A stretch of 64,000 nucleotides of DNA from Gnetum montanum (taxonomy: Eukaryota > Streptophyta > Gnetopsida > Gnetales > Gnetaceae). The stretch covers positions 5,709 to 69,708 of the forward strand of contig MNCI01023311.1 of the NCBI GenBank assembly GCA_015680685.1. Direction: 5' to 3'. Below, in pieces: positions 48,809-60,060 of the stretch (its first letter is position 1; every line of letters begins with the position of its first letter). Under the pieces are notes generated by a model that was not told the origin of the DNA, searched no databases, and was given only the letters and a program-made list of their open reading frames with translations. The translations under genes were made by a program, and so were the position numbers.

Positions 48809-50604
48809 TCGCTCTTGAGCCAACAAGAGCAATCTGTAGGAACCGATGGAGGAGAAGACCCTTCAATCTATCGCCGTGCAATGAGCCATCTTGAGCAAGT
48901 GGCTCGATCGATGAGTCTGCTAGAGGGAGTAGGACTGATGTTTTCTGTTGCCCGGACACAAGTACCTGCAAGAACTGATCCCAATGTCCGAGAAGTAACG
49001 ATGTCCACCCAACAATTATTTCCTGAAATTTCAGGAAATGCCGCTATGTTTCCGGTACGCTTGGAGGATGGAGGGGGGGCCACTATCCTGGTAATGTAAC
49101 ACCAGGGACAAGAAGTTGCAGCTAAAGTGGTTGCTGACACAATTGCTAAGGCCCTTAATGCACCCACGGCGCCTATGCCGGATCTACATGGACTTGAAGA
49201 TGTACAGACGTCCACAGGAACTTCACATAACAGGATCAACACAACCCAACATGAAGAATTGTTGGATCCACTGGTGAAATTCAGGCAACCGCTTCCGGAT
49301 GTCTTTGATCTTCTGGATAATATTACTGCAACCCAGTTGAAGTTGCTCTCAGCAAGGGGCGTCTCATCTTGGAAGGGCAACTTGAAGTAGCACAAGAGGA
49401 TTATCAACGCTTGGTGATGAAAGTTGCCCAATTACGGGCCCAACTTGCTAATCCAGCTCTCCTTAACCACGGATTCACAAAAGATGAAGTTTTTTAACAA
49501 CTTCAAACAAAACTTCAAACGATTGAGGGTGAGCGAGAGTTGGCGATCTTTGACAAGTCCTTGAAAGACACTCATGCATACCATTTAAACAAGGACTTGG
49601 TAGAGGTTTGCCAGAAGAATGTCAAGTTGGTCGCAAAAGTTCATCGCCTACGCAATGTTGGTGTTGAAAATCAACACATGAAAGACTTCATCCACCAATA
49701 GCAAGAGAAGCTAGCCAAGGTGAACACTGATGTAAGGAGATTGGTTGTTGAAAATAGTAATCTATCTATGGAGGAAGTTCGAGCCTTGCGACAAAAATCA
49801 GCTATCGAAATCGCCGCTTGAAAAAATAAAGCCAAGTTTGAAAAAGTTAAAAATCACTATAAGGACCAAGTGGGATTGCAAAAAAAAGTAAATGAAAAAG
49901 AGATTCAAGTCGCAAAGGCCAAAATGAACCAAGTGCTCCAGCAGCGCGAAGGAGGCGAGGTGTGGCAACCCATCTTCGATGGATTGAATGGCTACAACCA
50001 GGCTAAGATCCACCTCAAGGAGCTACAAATTGAAGAAATGACAGAAAATATGGAGTTAGCCAATCTTCATTATGCAAACCTGGCTATGCTAATAGCCGGA
50101 AGGCTGTGATTTGACCTAGAGAAGCAAGTGGCCACCTCGTATTCTTTATACGAGGGCAAGTTCCAAGCGCATAAAGCGACGAAACAAAAGTTGGAAACAG
50201 CAAATGCGAAACTCGAGATTCTCCACACTCGTTTTGAAGGACAACATGCGATCGCAGAGAACTTGGCCCAACAAATGAATGACTACCAACAGCTGCAGAC
50301 ATCAATCCAAGCATTCAATATCGAACGAAAACAATCCACTGATTGGTTTGTCAATTTAAAAGAACTCTTTCCTGCACTTCCATACCCTTGGAATGTTCTA
50401 GTTTCGACACACATTGGTGAAGCTGCTTGGACGATGAACAATCCCAGAAGCAAAGAACAGAAAATGAGGGCATTGTTGGAGGCTTTTCGATTGCCTCCGA
50501 AAGTTGCAGCTACTGCAAGACAACCGTCTTCCGCACCACAACCGCCACATGCGCCAGAGGCTAGTGAAGGCCCGTCGAAACCACTGCCACCAAGGACGAT
50601 GTGA
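48809..50604 (+). pseudogene. Accessory frame, part 2: long coiled-coil region
   Basis: Pieces at 48815-49099, 49127-49390, then broken frames, then 49870-50109 and 50128-50604. The later part is rich in Glu, Lys, Gln and Leu with heptad-like spacing (EMTENMELANLHYANLAML, KLETANAKLEILHTRFE). It ends in a conserved-looking block (DWFVNLKELFPALPYPW) and a Pro/Ala-rich tail stopping at 50602. The same protein is encoded, also broken, on the minus strand at 64000-62500. I do not recognise a family. Confidence 0.6.
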
Positions 50605-50831
50605 CCTTCTCCAAACTTTAGCATTTTTCAGCACAGTGGAGAGTCTATTATCGTCAAGGTGTTCAATTTTGTCTCTGAACACCACCATTTTGTAATTCAT
50701 CTTTTTTTGTACACCCGAGCACTTGATATGTTAATAAAGTTAGTGTCTACGAAGATATGTCTTGTCATGTGTGTTGTAATAACTTTGTACCTTCCAAATT
50801 ATAATAAACTCGAGAATGAGTTTTCACACAA

Positions 50832-50842
50832 TCATGGGGGTA
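50832..50842 (+). promoter_or_regulatory. Polypurine tract
   Basis: catgggggta immediately before the 3' LTR. The second element has gtgggggta at the equivalent place (minus strand, 62247-62255), which confirms the position. Confidence 0.7.
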
Positions 50843-51738
50843 TGATGAAGTGTTCAGTTGATGCGTCGACTGGGCTACGTCGACGAAGCCCCATCAACAT
50901 GGCGACATTGACGTGGCCCTGTCGACGCATCCATCCATGCGTCGACTAGGCCTTATTTATGTAGAGTCTGTCTTTAGCTATAAATAAGCACGCACCTGCC
51001 GCACTTAGGCATCTTTTTGAGTAGTCATAGCGAAACTCTTGCAGTTTGTTCCTGTAAGGAGTTAGAATATTTTCCAAGTGCTCGCAGCAAGTGTGAGAAA
51101 GGTGTACGACTCTTTATTCGAGCACTAATGTACCTGAGCCCATTGGTGTGACCGACAATAAAGATGAGCTTTTTAAGCATTCCTTGAAGCATTTGGATTT
51201 AATTATTTAAGCATTTAAATAATTCAATATTCCAACGCTTTAATAATTTCTTAAGTCTTCATTGTTATCACTTTATCGTTATTGCTCTCTTATATTTTGT
51301 AAGAACCATAAGTACGATCGTCTCGAACATAAACCCAACACTTGGCAACCCAGTGACACTTAACATTTGATAACCCAGCAATGGTTAGGGGATGCTCAAG
51401 ATGTGCACGGAAAATGGGATCGATTGCTTATGCTAAGGAGAGTTAAGAAATAGAGTAGAACAATTATAAATTACACAACATTCCATTTTTTACATTTCAA
51501 GAATTAGATCTTAGAAGATAAAAAGAAAACCAATAAAAATCATTTGCCTCAATCTCACTTAACCATTGCATTAGAACATCATAAGTGAGGTTGGGAAGAC
51601 AACGACCGTTCTAACATAAGGGTTTGCTAGCTAGAGTTCGGTGTATGCAAATGCTTACAGTTTACGGAATTCGACTGAGTTGCGTGTAAACGACTATGAT
51701 TCATATGGTTGGGCGTAGGGGTACCTCGCCGCTCATCA
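50843..51738 (+). repeat. 3' LTR of the Athila-like element
   Basis: Starts TGATGAAGTGTTCAG. U3 array with GTCGACG words at 50865-50950, longer than in the 5' LTR. TATAAATA at 50979-50986, AATAAA at 51157-51162, end CTCATCA at 51738. Confidence 0.92.
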
Positions 51739-52600
51739 GATGGTAAAAAAAATAGTTTAGCAAATCTCTTAACTAGAGAATTTCAACTTTCTACTTAAAT
51801 ATATATATATGATAATACTAAATTTAAATTTTTATTGCACATATTTTAGAGGTAGAAGGATGGGTTCTTAGATCTTCTCAATTTATCCTATCTTGCAGAA
51901 TTAGAGAGTCTTATGTCATTTCTAAAACAAGAACAAATCAGAACATCCCACAAGCACACCTTCTATGGTTTTCTCAATGTCTTGATAGAACAAGCTCCAT
52001 ATTCAAAAGTCAAAGGAAAAAACTTGGTTCCATGCCTTTAGGGTTTTCCTCAAATCCCTACTACTTTTGTGAAACTGTGACTTAATTTTAGCTATCATAC
52101 ACCTACCCATCTTTTAAATTGCCCATATTACCAACCAAATGCTTACCATGTTTTCAAAATTGATATCAATCCTTGGGGTGGTTTCTACCCTAATGAAAGT
52201 TTTTGGACCTAGTGGGGAAGTTTTGGTCATGCTCCTTAAGCTTATCTTGATTCCTATCCTCAACAAAGAAATGAATATTATGAAGATTATGTATATTATG
52301 AAAACTATCATGCTAAAAGATGGCAACAGGCAAACTATGGTACATCTCCATATTATTTACTAATTACTCTTTTCAAAAAAAGAAGCCTTTTATCAAGATG
52401 TGTGCACTAGTAATGTTCATGATATCATTACATGTTGTCAGCAATATAACATGCCATCCCAAACTATCAAAATTCAAAACCTTGATTCAAGGATCCAACA
52501 TCATTATTATCATGGAGCACGAGAAATAGCTGAGTATCTCCTTGGAGAACCACAGTCTCCCCCTTCGCCAGAAGCATCTAATCCTGATCTATAAAACAAG
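51739..52600 (+). pseudogene. Endogenous pararetrovirus, continuation after the insertion
   Basis: The first bases continue the RNase H C-terminal segment that was cut at 38166; a short piece matching the usual L-x-x-x-LTREF ending is seen at 51750-51790. A decayed C-terminal extension follows, rich in Tyr, Asn and Pro, with many stops to about 52592. No separate gene is recognised. Confidence 0.6.
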
Positions 52601-52699
52601 ACCATGTTGTAAAAAGTTGAAGGCCATATTGATAAAGTAAAATTATATTGTATTGTAAAAGGTGTCGACCATATCTCAAGATAAGATTCTTATAGGATT

Positions 52700-52830
52700 T
52701 TGTGTTAGTGTTATGTGTGTAACCATCCACTTTGATAGTGGACTTTGAGTCATCATCCACTAGGATGATTCTCCTTCTTTCTATAAAAGGAAGCAATATG
52801 AAGGCTAAGAGGCATCGGCTAGCAACAGGT
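52700..52830 (+). promoter_or_regulatory. Candidate pararetroviral promoter
   Basis: TATAAAAGG at 52782-52790 in the context 'ctataaaaggaagcaatatga'. It is preceded by a stretch with TGAGTCATCATCC and two CATCCACT words. A TATA box followed by GGAAG, downstream of the RNase H end, is the layout of the pregenomic promoter in Caulimoviridae. Leader-like sequence with short upstream ATGs follows to about 53000. Activity is not known. Confidence 0.45.
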
Positions 52831-53117
52831 TGAGCATTGTATGCAAGCCAAACATCCCTTAGTCCCTTCTTTGCTTGTAACTTTGAGTCTCTTTGATTTA
52901 GTGTGAATAATATGAGCATTGAAGTTATCTTCCCGATATCTCTCTGTGTTATTGTTGCATATCTTACTTGTGGAATTCTACGACTTTGTGTTATTGTTTC
53001 TGCAAAAATCATACGAAAGACCTATTCTAAAGCAAGCACACATAATTTCAAGACCTCAAATAAGGAAAAGGTGAAGTTTGAAAACACATAGCAACGAGTG
53101 TATGATGATGGCTTTAC

Positions 53118-54641
53118 CTTCTCAGAGGATTCCCTTCAAGTTTCAGATATTTCAGAGTAGGAGGCTCAAGGAGTCCTTGTACCAACAACAAATTTTGCAC
53201 GAATTCAATCTACTTAAGTGAATACCTACTATCAAAAAAATCACATATGGCTATGGAACGGCAGTTGAACAAGGCTCTCTCTCACACACAATTTAAGAAA
53301 AAAATGACAAATATAAATAGATAAATAACTAATATCAAATGTTCAGAGTACAGTTTTGTGAGTCTTTTTAACATCAAAGGGGATTTTCATATTACCTTAA
53401 TAGGAACATGTACTTCATATTATATTGTTATGGAGAAAAATGTGATACTAGATATCTATTCCATTGAATTTATTTTCAGCCACTCATTTTGTATACTTCC
53501 TGTACATCTCAAGAAAACTCTTTGGATTGAAGTTGTTCTTCAAGAAAGCCAGTCCCACATCTTACAGCAAGAAAAGTTGGATGGACCTGTGATTAATCAT
53601 TGATTTGGCGGGCTGATTGAATTGAAGATATTTTTTAATTTTCATTCTTCATCCATAGTTGTAACACTGATTATGAAAAATATGCTAAATTAGTATTTAT
53701 GATGATGGACCGGAGCTTGTTTTTGCCAACTCATTTTTCTGATTTGATTCGATATTTTATAAAATCTGATCCATCCTGATTTTTTAAACTATGTCAACCA
53801 GAACCAGCATGAGAATATTAGATATCAGGCTCGTTTGGCCTCTCTTCTTGTGTCTACTGTACTGAAAAAAAATTATTCCAAACATGCACATCCATGATAC
53901 AAACTTTTCATCATCATAACAAGAAGTTTTCTTTTCCCTTCAATTTTACTTGTATTTTTATATTCACTTTATCATTACCAACCTATATGAAATTCTTCTA
54001 TTGAAAACAATATAACAGAAACCTTAATTCAGGATTTCCACTACTTTATACCAAGAAAATTGTGTAAACATTTCAATAAATTAAAATATTAAATAAATGG
54101 TTAGATACAGGTAAGAAAATGTCAAACTAGTTCTGGTGGAAGCATGGGAATGTTGTCAGATATATCAAACTCCACGAGGCATGTTAATTGTTGCACGGGC
54201 TAGGAGACATTTCACAATGAAGGGACAAAAAGTCAATTAGAAACCTTTCATATGAATAACACAAATTAACTTTATTGGTATTGACGTACCTCTAAAATTG
54301 AAGAAAGTGAGTTCTGGCTCAAATCAAGAAAACGAAGATGAGACAAGCTCATTATATCATACGGAATTTCTTTTAGATTCAACCGCCTGATACCCAATAG
54401 AAACCAAGTTAAATTGCAAAAGAACTATTAACTTGCCATGTTAGGTTAACAAAGTAAACTGATTTTAGTGTAAAGGCAATATGACATTACAGACAGGTGA
54501 CAGAGTCAAATCAAACCTTAAATACAGCTCCTGCAATTCTGGCATACAGGAAAACAACGGAGGTTCTGGCAATGACGATTTTATTTGACTTAAATCAAGA
54601 ATTTGGAGCTTTGATAATGCTGCAAATGCACCTTGAGGGAC
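53118..54641 (-). pseudogene. Leucine-rich-repeat protein gene, C-terminal exons only (LRRC40-like)
   Basis: Four exons on the minus strand: 54641-54517, 54386-54290, 54199-54128, 53175-53118. They encode [47 protein letters not shown] plus MLPPEL, and LLEPPTLKYLKLEGNPLRR. Order and splice phases match the last repeats of plant LRR proteins related to animal LRRC40. The first two joins keep phase. Between exons three and four one base is missing for the LRR frame: the donor reads CTA|GTTTGA where an extra G is expected. The first exons and the final C-terminal exon were not found; pararetrovirus sequence occupies the downstream side. Likely a truncated or broken gene, though a sequencing error at the donor is possible. 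Confidence 0.65.
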
Positions 54642-57600
54642 CTGCCAAGAATGCCAACAGATCATGAGTTAAAATTGTTCACCAGCGATGAGTTTAAGTA
54701 GGCAGCAATTAGAAAACAAACAATTATGCATATCAAATAACTGATATTAAAAAAAAAAAAACAATTAGAAGACACGATAGTTAACTTGTAAGTAGCATTT
54801 TTTCCTTTTCAGTGGTGTATTAGTCACTTGTCACAACCCAAAAATATTTGATAAGAAATGAGATTGGACTCTAAACCTGGTTTCAGGACAGCCAACCTTG
54901 TCAATGGCATTGCATTTAGTAAGCTTCTTCAATACATACCCTAAATGACTCAGCACCCCAAGTGTCCCCAAGGAAGCCCACTTGCATCTGTAGCTTTCAC
55001 ACAACTGGAGCCTGGAGCCTGAAGTCCAATTTGAGGATCATGAACATAATAATCAGTGTTTTACCAAGTATTTTACTAACCATCTGACCCATTTAATTCA
55101 CACGAGCTTTGTAGTAAATGAAAAACCATGCATAGAAAACAATGAAACGGAAAAGCAATTCCTCTTAAGGCACCTATAATTATAATCAAGGATGCCATGT
55201 TGGATAGCAGATGTTGCTCAAGCACACCTAGCATTTCGGCCAGCAGATAGAAGAGGTCCAAATGTGTGAAGGTGGTCACGTATCATAGTTGATCAGATAC
55301 AAAATGCATCATTGCACTAAGCATCAGAAGATGGAGAGAGAGAGATTAAGAATATGCCTCTGCAACAGTAGGGGGAATTTTCTTCTATTAAGCTAGGACA
55401 TTATGTTATCTACAAAGCAGCAAACAGACAAAACTTTGTCAATCATCCATGATTCTGTAAAAAGACAGCTTTATGCACTTCTCGTATGCTTTGACCTAAA
55501 ATCAGTAACGTGGGAATCATGCAAAGTTGGTTTTCTGAGTGATACCTTCCTCTGGATGATGGCAATGACAATCACTGATGTACAAGAAATATGTATCTGC
55601 ACACTTATAAAGGTCCAACCATACTAGAAGCTTGCTGCCTTCCATCAGAAGGAAAATCCAGCTAGGAATGTGCCTGACTGTCAAAAACACAAGAAGCTAC
55701 AAGTAGGACACCTCCACATGATGTGGACTTTTGCACAGCACTGAATTTTTTCCATGCCAAGGATTATTGTATGAAAGCTCTCCTAGACAACAGGGAAAAT
55801 GTAGCTGCAAGGACATCAGGGGATAAAGAATATCTTTGAAGGGTCATGATTTCAGAGTATAAAGAAATGTCCACTCCATTATCATATCGCCGGCAACAAG
55901 ATAAGCAAGGCACAGTTGCATGATGCATGTGAATGATGAGTACTCAAGGAGGTGGATCCTTATCCGTGTATCAAGACAGTAGATTGGTCTCTGTACGATT
56001 AACACTGCTGTCAAAGCTTACTTGATTGTGAAACCTATCTAGCATTAGCACATTCTCTTTTAACAATCAATTTCCTGTTACTAGTCAAATAAGGAGGAAA
56101 GATGGAACAATTTTTTCAATGTTTTCAGTGATCAACTCTATGCATGCGTTAGCTTCTAATCTTGCTTGCTAGAGATTTCTTACAGAAAATTTTTTATTGA
56201 TTTGTACTGTCAGTTTAAATGTATAAGAAACGTTAGTTTTGGATTTATTTTACAAATAGTTAGTATCCTATTTTATGAGTACTATACATTATATCATGTC
56301 TAGAAGTACCTCGAAAGTAGCATTTTTTAGTTTCTTTCTTCTAATAATATCCTATCTATTTTTTTAAAAAAAAATAGAAATATAAACTACCCAGTTTCAG
56401 TTACAATAATTCACAATTTTGCCAAATGCCCTTGAAAAAAAGAACAAAATACTGGTGTGAATTTATGTTTTCTTTAACCTAAACATGAACAGAAGCGAAT
56501 GATGATTTGAGAACGCATGTGAGTTCCATGTCAAACAATCTCATCTATTTCCCGTAGATTTAGTTGCAAGATGCAATTCTTTGATATGCCCTTTGAAGGA
56601 AGTCCCACATCATGACTGGATACGTTGATTTTTTATTTTTTTTTTAATGCTCAAGCTTCCTTAGGTTTAATATCCTAGGACAAAGGAATAGGTGGCTGAA
56701 ATGCACAAAATCCGAAGGTTTTTCATTAAGCAGGCACTACTCAGGTGTACCTCCTCATCTATATCGAGGTGAGGTTATGTTTAAATATGATTGTGAACCC
56801 ATATAATTAGGATAAGGTTAGAATGATGATGATAACTTTCATTTTAAAAACCCTAAAATTATCACTGATTGATATTATGTTTAGCTATGCATCATCTTCA
56901 GATGCTATGCCCTTTAACCAACCTACCATAATGTCCAAGCTCTCTTAAAGAACATGGAAGTCTGTTTGTAAGTGATTATGTTTTTGTTGGCTCTAGCACG
57001 TCTTAAGTCTCAATACTTACGAGTTTTATAGTTAATAAATAAAAACTGATGGATTTTCAAAAGATATGATTCAAGTGGATCCTACATACCGTTTGGAGAA
57101 AAGGCCTCAGGTACACCAGCAAAGCTATATTGTGACCATTCAAGGCAGTCAAGCCAAGGTTGCAAACCTTGCAGTTGCTTCTCATGGTGTTGAACAAGCA
57201 ATTAGAAATAGTCAAACTACAAGATTGGTTATATCCAGTAACCAAGTAAAATTCCAATTTCCTTTTAAAAATGCAGAACTGTTCTGCTTGTGAGCCAATT
57301 ATTTTAGTCTTTTTACCTCAGGAAATATAGTTCTGGGGTAGAACGTGGATAGGCTCTTAAAACTGTTCATAACTTTTTATATATAAATGTTGCGATTTGA
57401 GATAACAGTGTTTTCACAAATGCTACTGCAATTTGATAATAATTAATTCATGTTGAAACTGTGTTCATTTCCAGAGACACTACTGGAAAACCCCCTGCAG
57501 AAACTGTAAATAGATATCAATGCACGAAGATGACAGTGACAAAGGCACTGAATCTAAAAGTCTACATCCTCTGCCCACTCTCCATCAATCCAGATGCTGC

Positions 57601-58002
57601 CCGAACCACCATTGCTATTGAAACACATTTTAAAAAGGGGACCCTCAAACTTTAGAAACGCAAAGAGAACAGAAAAAATTTCTGAAATTCAAACATCTAA
57701 AATTTCTCCATACCAAAAGCCTTTCCCTTGAAACGTTTGTGTACACACAAGAAACTAAACATAAAAGCTTAAAGAATTCTATCATACCTATTTGCTAAAT
57801 AGCCTTAAAGAAAAATTAGTTGGGTAAAGAAAAATGGAGGATAAAAGGCTCTGCGTTGGATAAATGCACGCTTTATTAAAGACGCCTGCTTCAAAGCAGA
57901 AAAAGAACTGAGTTATAAAAAAAACCCCAGAAACTTCAATTCATCTCACATACCAAAATTGTGCACAGCAGCACGTTCTGTTGCCTCTGGTACAAAAGAA
58001 AA
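54642..58002. other. No further gene recognised
   Basis: Searched on the minus strand for upstream LRR exons without a convincing hit. Plus-strand frames at 57066-57293 and 57461-57655 and minus-strand frames at 55076-55279 and 57057-57257 show no domain. AT-rich, with no LTR signature. Confidence 0.4.
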
Positions 58003-59178
58003 CTAACGGCAAGTGCCGACAGCTCCAATATAAACATCCAAAATCTCAGCCTGGTCTGGATTCTCTTCCAGATATCTCTTCACAAAATCGCTCTCGGGCA
58101 TAGCAATAAAATAATGCAGTTGAGGAAGCGGTTTGGAAATGGAATTGCTGCTAAGCAGATGAGTAAAAACGGCATGCCGTGGTCTGATCCTCTTGGCCAA
58201 GCTCAGAGTCAACAAGGTGGGGCATCTAACGACAACATTGGGAGGCAGACCAGCCTCGTTTATCAGATAATCCATGGTCTCTTTCTTCTTGTCCATGGAA
58301 AGAATGAGCACCACAGGGAGCTTCTTCACCAATTCCTTGATCTCTGCATCAAGGAGCCCAAGATCCCGGAAGCTCTCCACATTCTCCTTCAATTTTTCCA
58401 TACTGTATCCAATGGTCCAACCAACAGCATGCGAAAAAGTTTTGGACGAAATTTCAACACCCAAATTCCTGTAAAACTTTATCTGCAGATTCAAGTGTCG
58501 TTCAGAGCGCGTGAGGAGCTGAGGATGCATCATCAACTGCCGGCAAATGCCCTTGCCCTGCAAACCCAAATCCCTAAAAACATGAATCCTGCGCTCGATC
58601 GTCTTCGGAGAGCATGTGAGAATACGGGGATGGCACTGTACGGCCCTGATCAAATTTGCAGGGCTTCCCAGAACCTGCGCAAGTTTGCGGATGTTTGAAG
58701 CCAGATTTTTGATGCCCAGAACGTTGGGATCACGCGTCACGACAGATCTGGCAGCCTGTTCCGACAATCCCAGCGATCGAATGTAGTGGAGCTTAGGGGT
58801 GAGGGCTTCCCTGGCCTTGAACCGCAAAACGCAGGGGTAGCGCAACACCAGTTTTCTCACCTGCGAATCGCTGAATCCTTGGTCTCTGAACAGCGCCACG
58901 GCGTCGCGGCATCGCTGGATTGATTTCATTCTCGACAGCGGAGCTTCTCTTTTCTGGATTGTGGAGACCTGCGCAGCTGAGAAGCCGCATTCGTTAAGCA
59001 GGAAATCTGACAGGGGACACGGATTACTGTTAGGGATTTGGAGATCCTTCGAGGAGGAGGAGAAGCAGCGAATTCCATTGCCCTGCTGCAGTTTCAGGAG
59101 CGTCCAACAACAGGCGGCTGCGGAAACAGAGTGGAATGAGGAGATCCTGCACAATGATGATGATCTGTAAGCTCCCAT
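58003..59178 (-). CDS. mTERF family organelle protein
   Basis: Intact single-exon gene of 391 residues. Residues 1-45 are rich in Ser, Arg and Ala and lack acidic residues (RISSFHSVSAAACCW, then GIRCFSSSSKD), as in a mitochondrial or plastid targeting peptide. From about residue 60 to 375 runs a series of 30-residue helical mTERF repeats with the family words FRDLGL, LRYPCVLRF, RDPNVLG, CHPRILTCS, MHPQLLTRS, KLPVVLILS and RCPTLLTLS. It ends in the usual RHAVFTHLL and SDFVKRYLEE region. mTERF proteins bind organellar nucleic acid and act in transcription, termination or intron splicing. The type resembles the expanded plant family close to mTERF clusters in mitochondria. Specific target unknown. 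Confidence 0.92.
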   Translation of the reverse strand: MGAYRSSSLCRISSFHSVSAAACCWTLLKLQQGNGIRCFSSSSKDLQIPNSNPCPLSDFLLNECGFSAAQVSTIQKREAPLSRMKSIQRCRDAVALFRDQGFSDSQVRKLVLRYPCVLRFKAREALTPKLHYIRSLGLSEQAARSVVTRDPNVLGIKNLASNIRKLAQVLGSPANLIRAVQCHPRILTCSPKTIERRIHVFRDLGLQGKGICRQLMMHPQLLTRSERHLNLQIKFYRNLGVEISSKTFSHAVGWTIGYSMEKLKENVESFRDLGLLDAEIKELVKKLPVVLILSMDKKKETMDYLINEAGLPPNVVVRCPTLLTLSLAKRIRPRHAVFTHLLSSNSISKPLPQLHYFIAMPESDFVKRYLEENPDQAEILDVYIGAVGTCR

Positions 59179-59930
59179 TGCTGATTTTGAGATTACGCTG
59201 GGCAGCAGAGACCTGGTCCGCCCATCAAAATCCGAACTCGTAATGTTTAAGAGCCATCGATCGTCTCAAATGGCCACTGGCTTGAGAGCGCCGTTCTGAG
59301 TTTGTTTTCTGAAAAATTGGGGTTTTCGTAGCGAGGAATTGTGAGTCAGAATGGGGAATGCCTGAAACTAAAGAAGTGTTTGCAAAAGCAAGATTTGGTT
59401 GCCAGGATGTGGTGTCTACCGTCTTACTAAACAGTGCATGATTCAGGATAAAAGGAACAAAATCTACTGGGTTCATGTGCACTACTTGGCACTCGATTAA
59501 TGAAGCTGTAATTAAAGGCCATGAAATTTGTGTGAACGTGAATTTAGAGTATTTCACGAGTTCGCGGACAGCTTGATAACAGTGTTAGTTTCACACTGAA
59601 CAAAAGGTTTTCATACTAGAGCTTGTGCAAATGATGTTTCTGTTCTCCTTTTGTGAGTGGAAAAACGCCATAACGAAATTGAATTTGATAAAAGGAAACA
59701 TCACAGCAAAAGTAAAGGGAAGTTTAATGCCACTGCAAAATTGTTGCGTTAAGTATAATTTCTCCCAACTACAATGGTAAATATAGTTTCTCCCAACTAC
59801 GATGGTCAAGAAAGGACAAAATAAGTCATCAATCATTTCAAAATAAAAGAATTATATCATGATATTGCGGCGGTTAGAATATGACTCTTCTAAGCATATT
59901 TATAATGTAGTTTTAGCCCATGATAAGTAC
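59179..59930. other. mTERF upstream region
   Basis: Contains a 31-bp duplication ('tagtttctcccaactacratggt' type) at about 59756-59815. No clear TATA box or gene. The two minus-strand frames (59225-59557, 59591-59836) lack domains. Confidence 0.35.
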
Positions 59931-59934
59931 CTTA

Positions 59935-60060
59935 CATGGTTAGATCATTGTCTTTTTAGATAAGAGGTTGTCAATCTCGGAGAAGTAGCTCAAGTAGTTA
60001 GCTCATTGTCTTATTACAAAAAAAGGTTGTCAATTCAAGTCAAGCTCAAGGCATTCTATA
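59935..60060 (+). repeat. Possible tRNA-derived SINE remnant
   Basis: TAGCTCAAGTAGTTAGCTC (from 59987) resembles a tRNA A box, and GTCAATTCAAGTC (about 60027) resembles a B box, about 43 bp apart. A partial second copy of the B-side lies at 59940-59982. No intact cloverleaf or tail was confirmed. Confidence 0.3.

Larger units (their letters stand above)
38167..51738 (+). mobile_element. Athila/Tat-like Ty3/gypsy element with 3' accessory frame (family L)
   Basis: 13.57 kb with LTRs of 866 and 896 bp starting TGATGAAGTG and ending CTCATCA. The primer site TTGGCGCCAGTGCTGAGG resembles the tRNA-Asp site used by Athila elements. The polypurine tract is before 50843. Flanks are GATGA (38162-38166) and GATGG (51739-51743), a 5-bp duplication with one mismatch. 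Order: gag, protease, RT, RNase H, integrase, about 2 kb linker, accessory frame. The RT active-site box VEVFMDDFSTYG is the Athila/Tat form. All frames carry stops. A solo LTR interrupts gag. It is inserted inside the pararetrovirus RNase H region. Confidence 0.88.

Noticed and set aside
54880-55280. Minus-strand open stretches as possible further LRR exons
   Set aside because: No L-x-x-L-x-L spacing and no splice sites in the right phase to join 54641.
57066-57655. Two plus-strand frames (75 and 64 residues) upstream of the mTERF gene
   Set aside because: No recognisable domain, no Met-to-stop support beyond chance length.
57961-58698. 245-residue plus-strand frame
   Set aside because: Antisense of the mTERF gene, which has clear repeat structure on the other strand.
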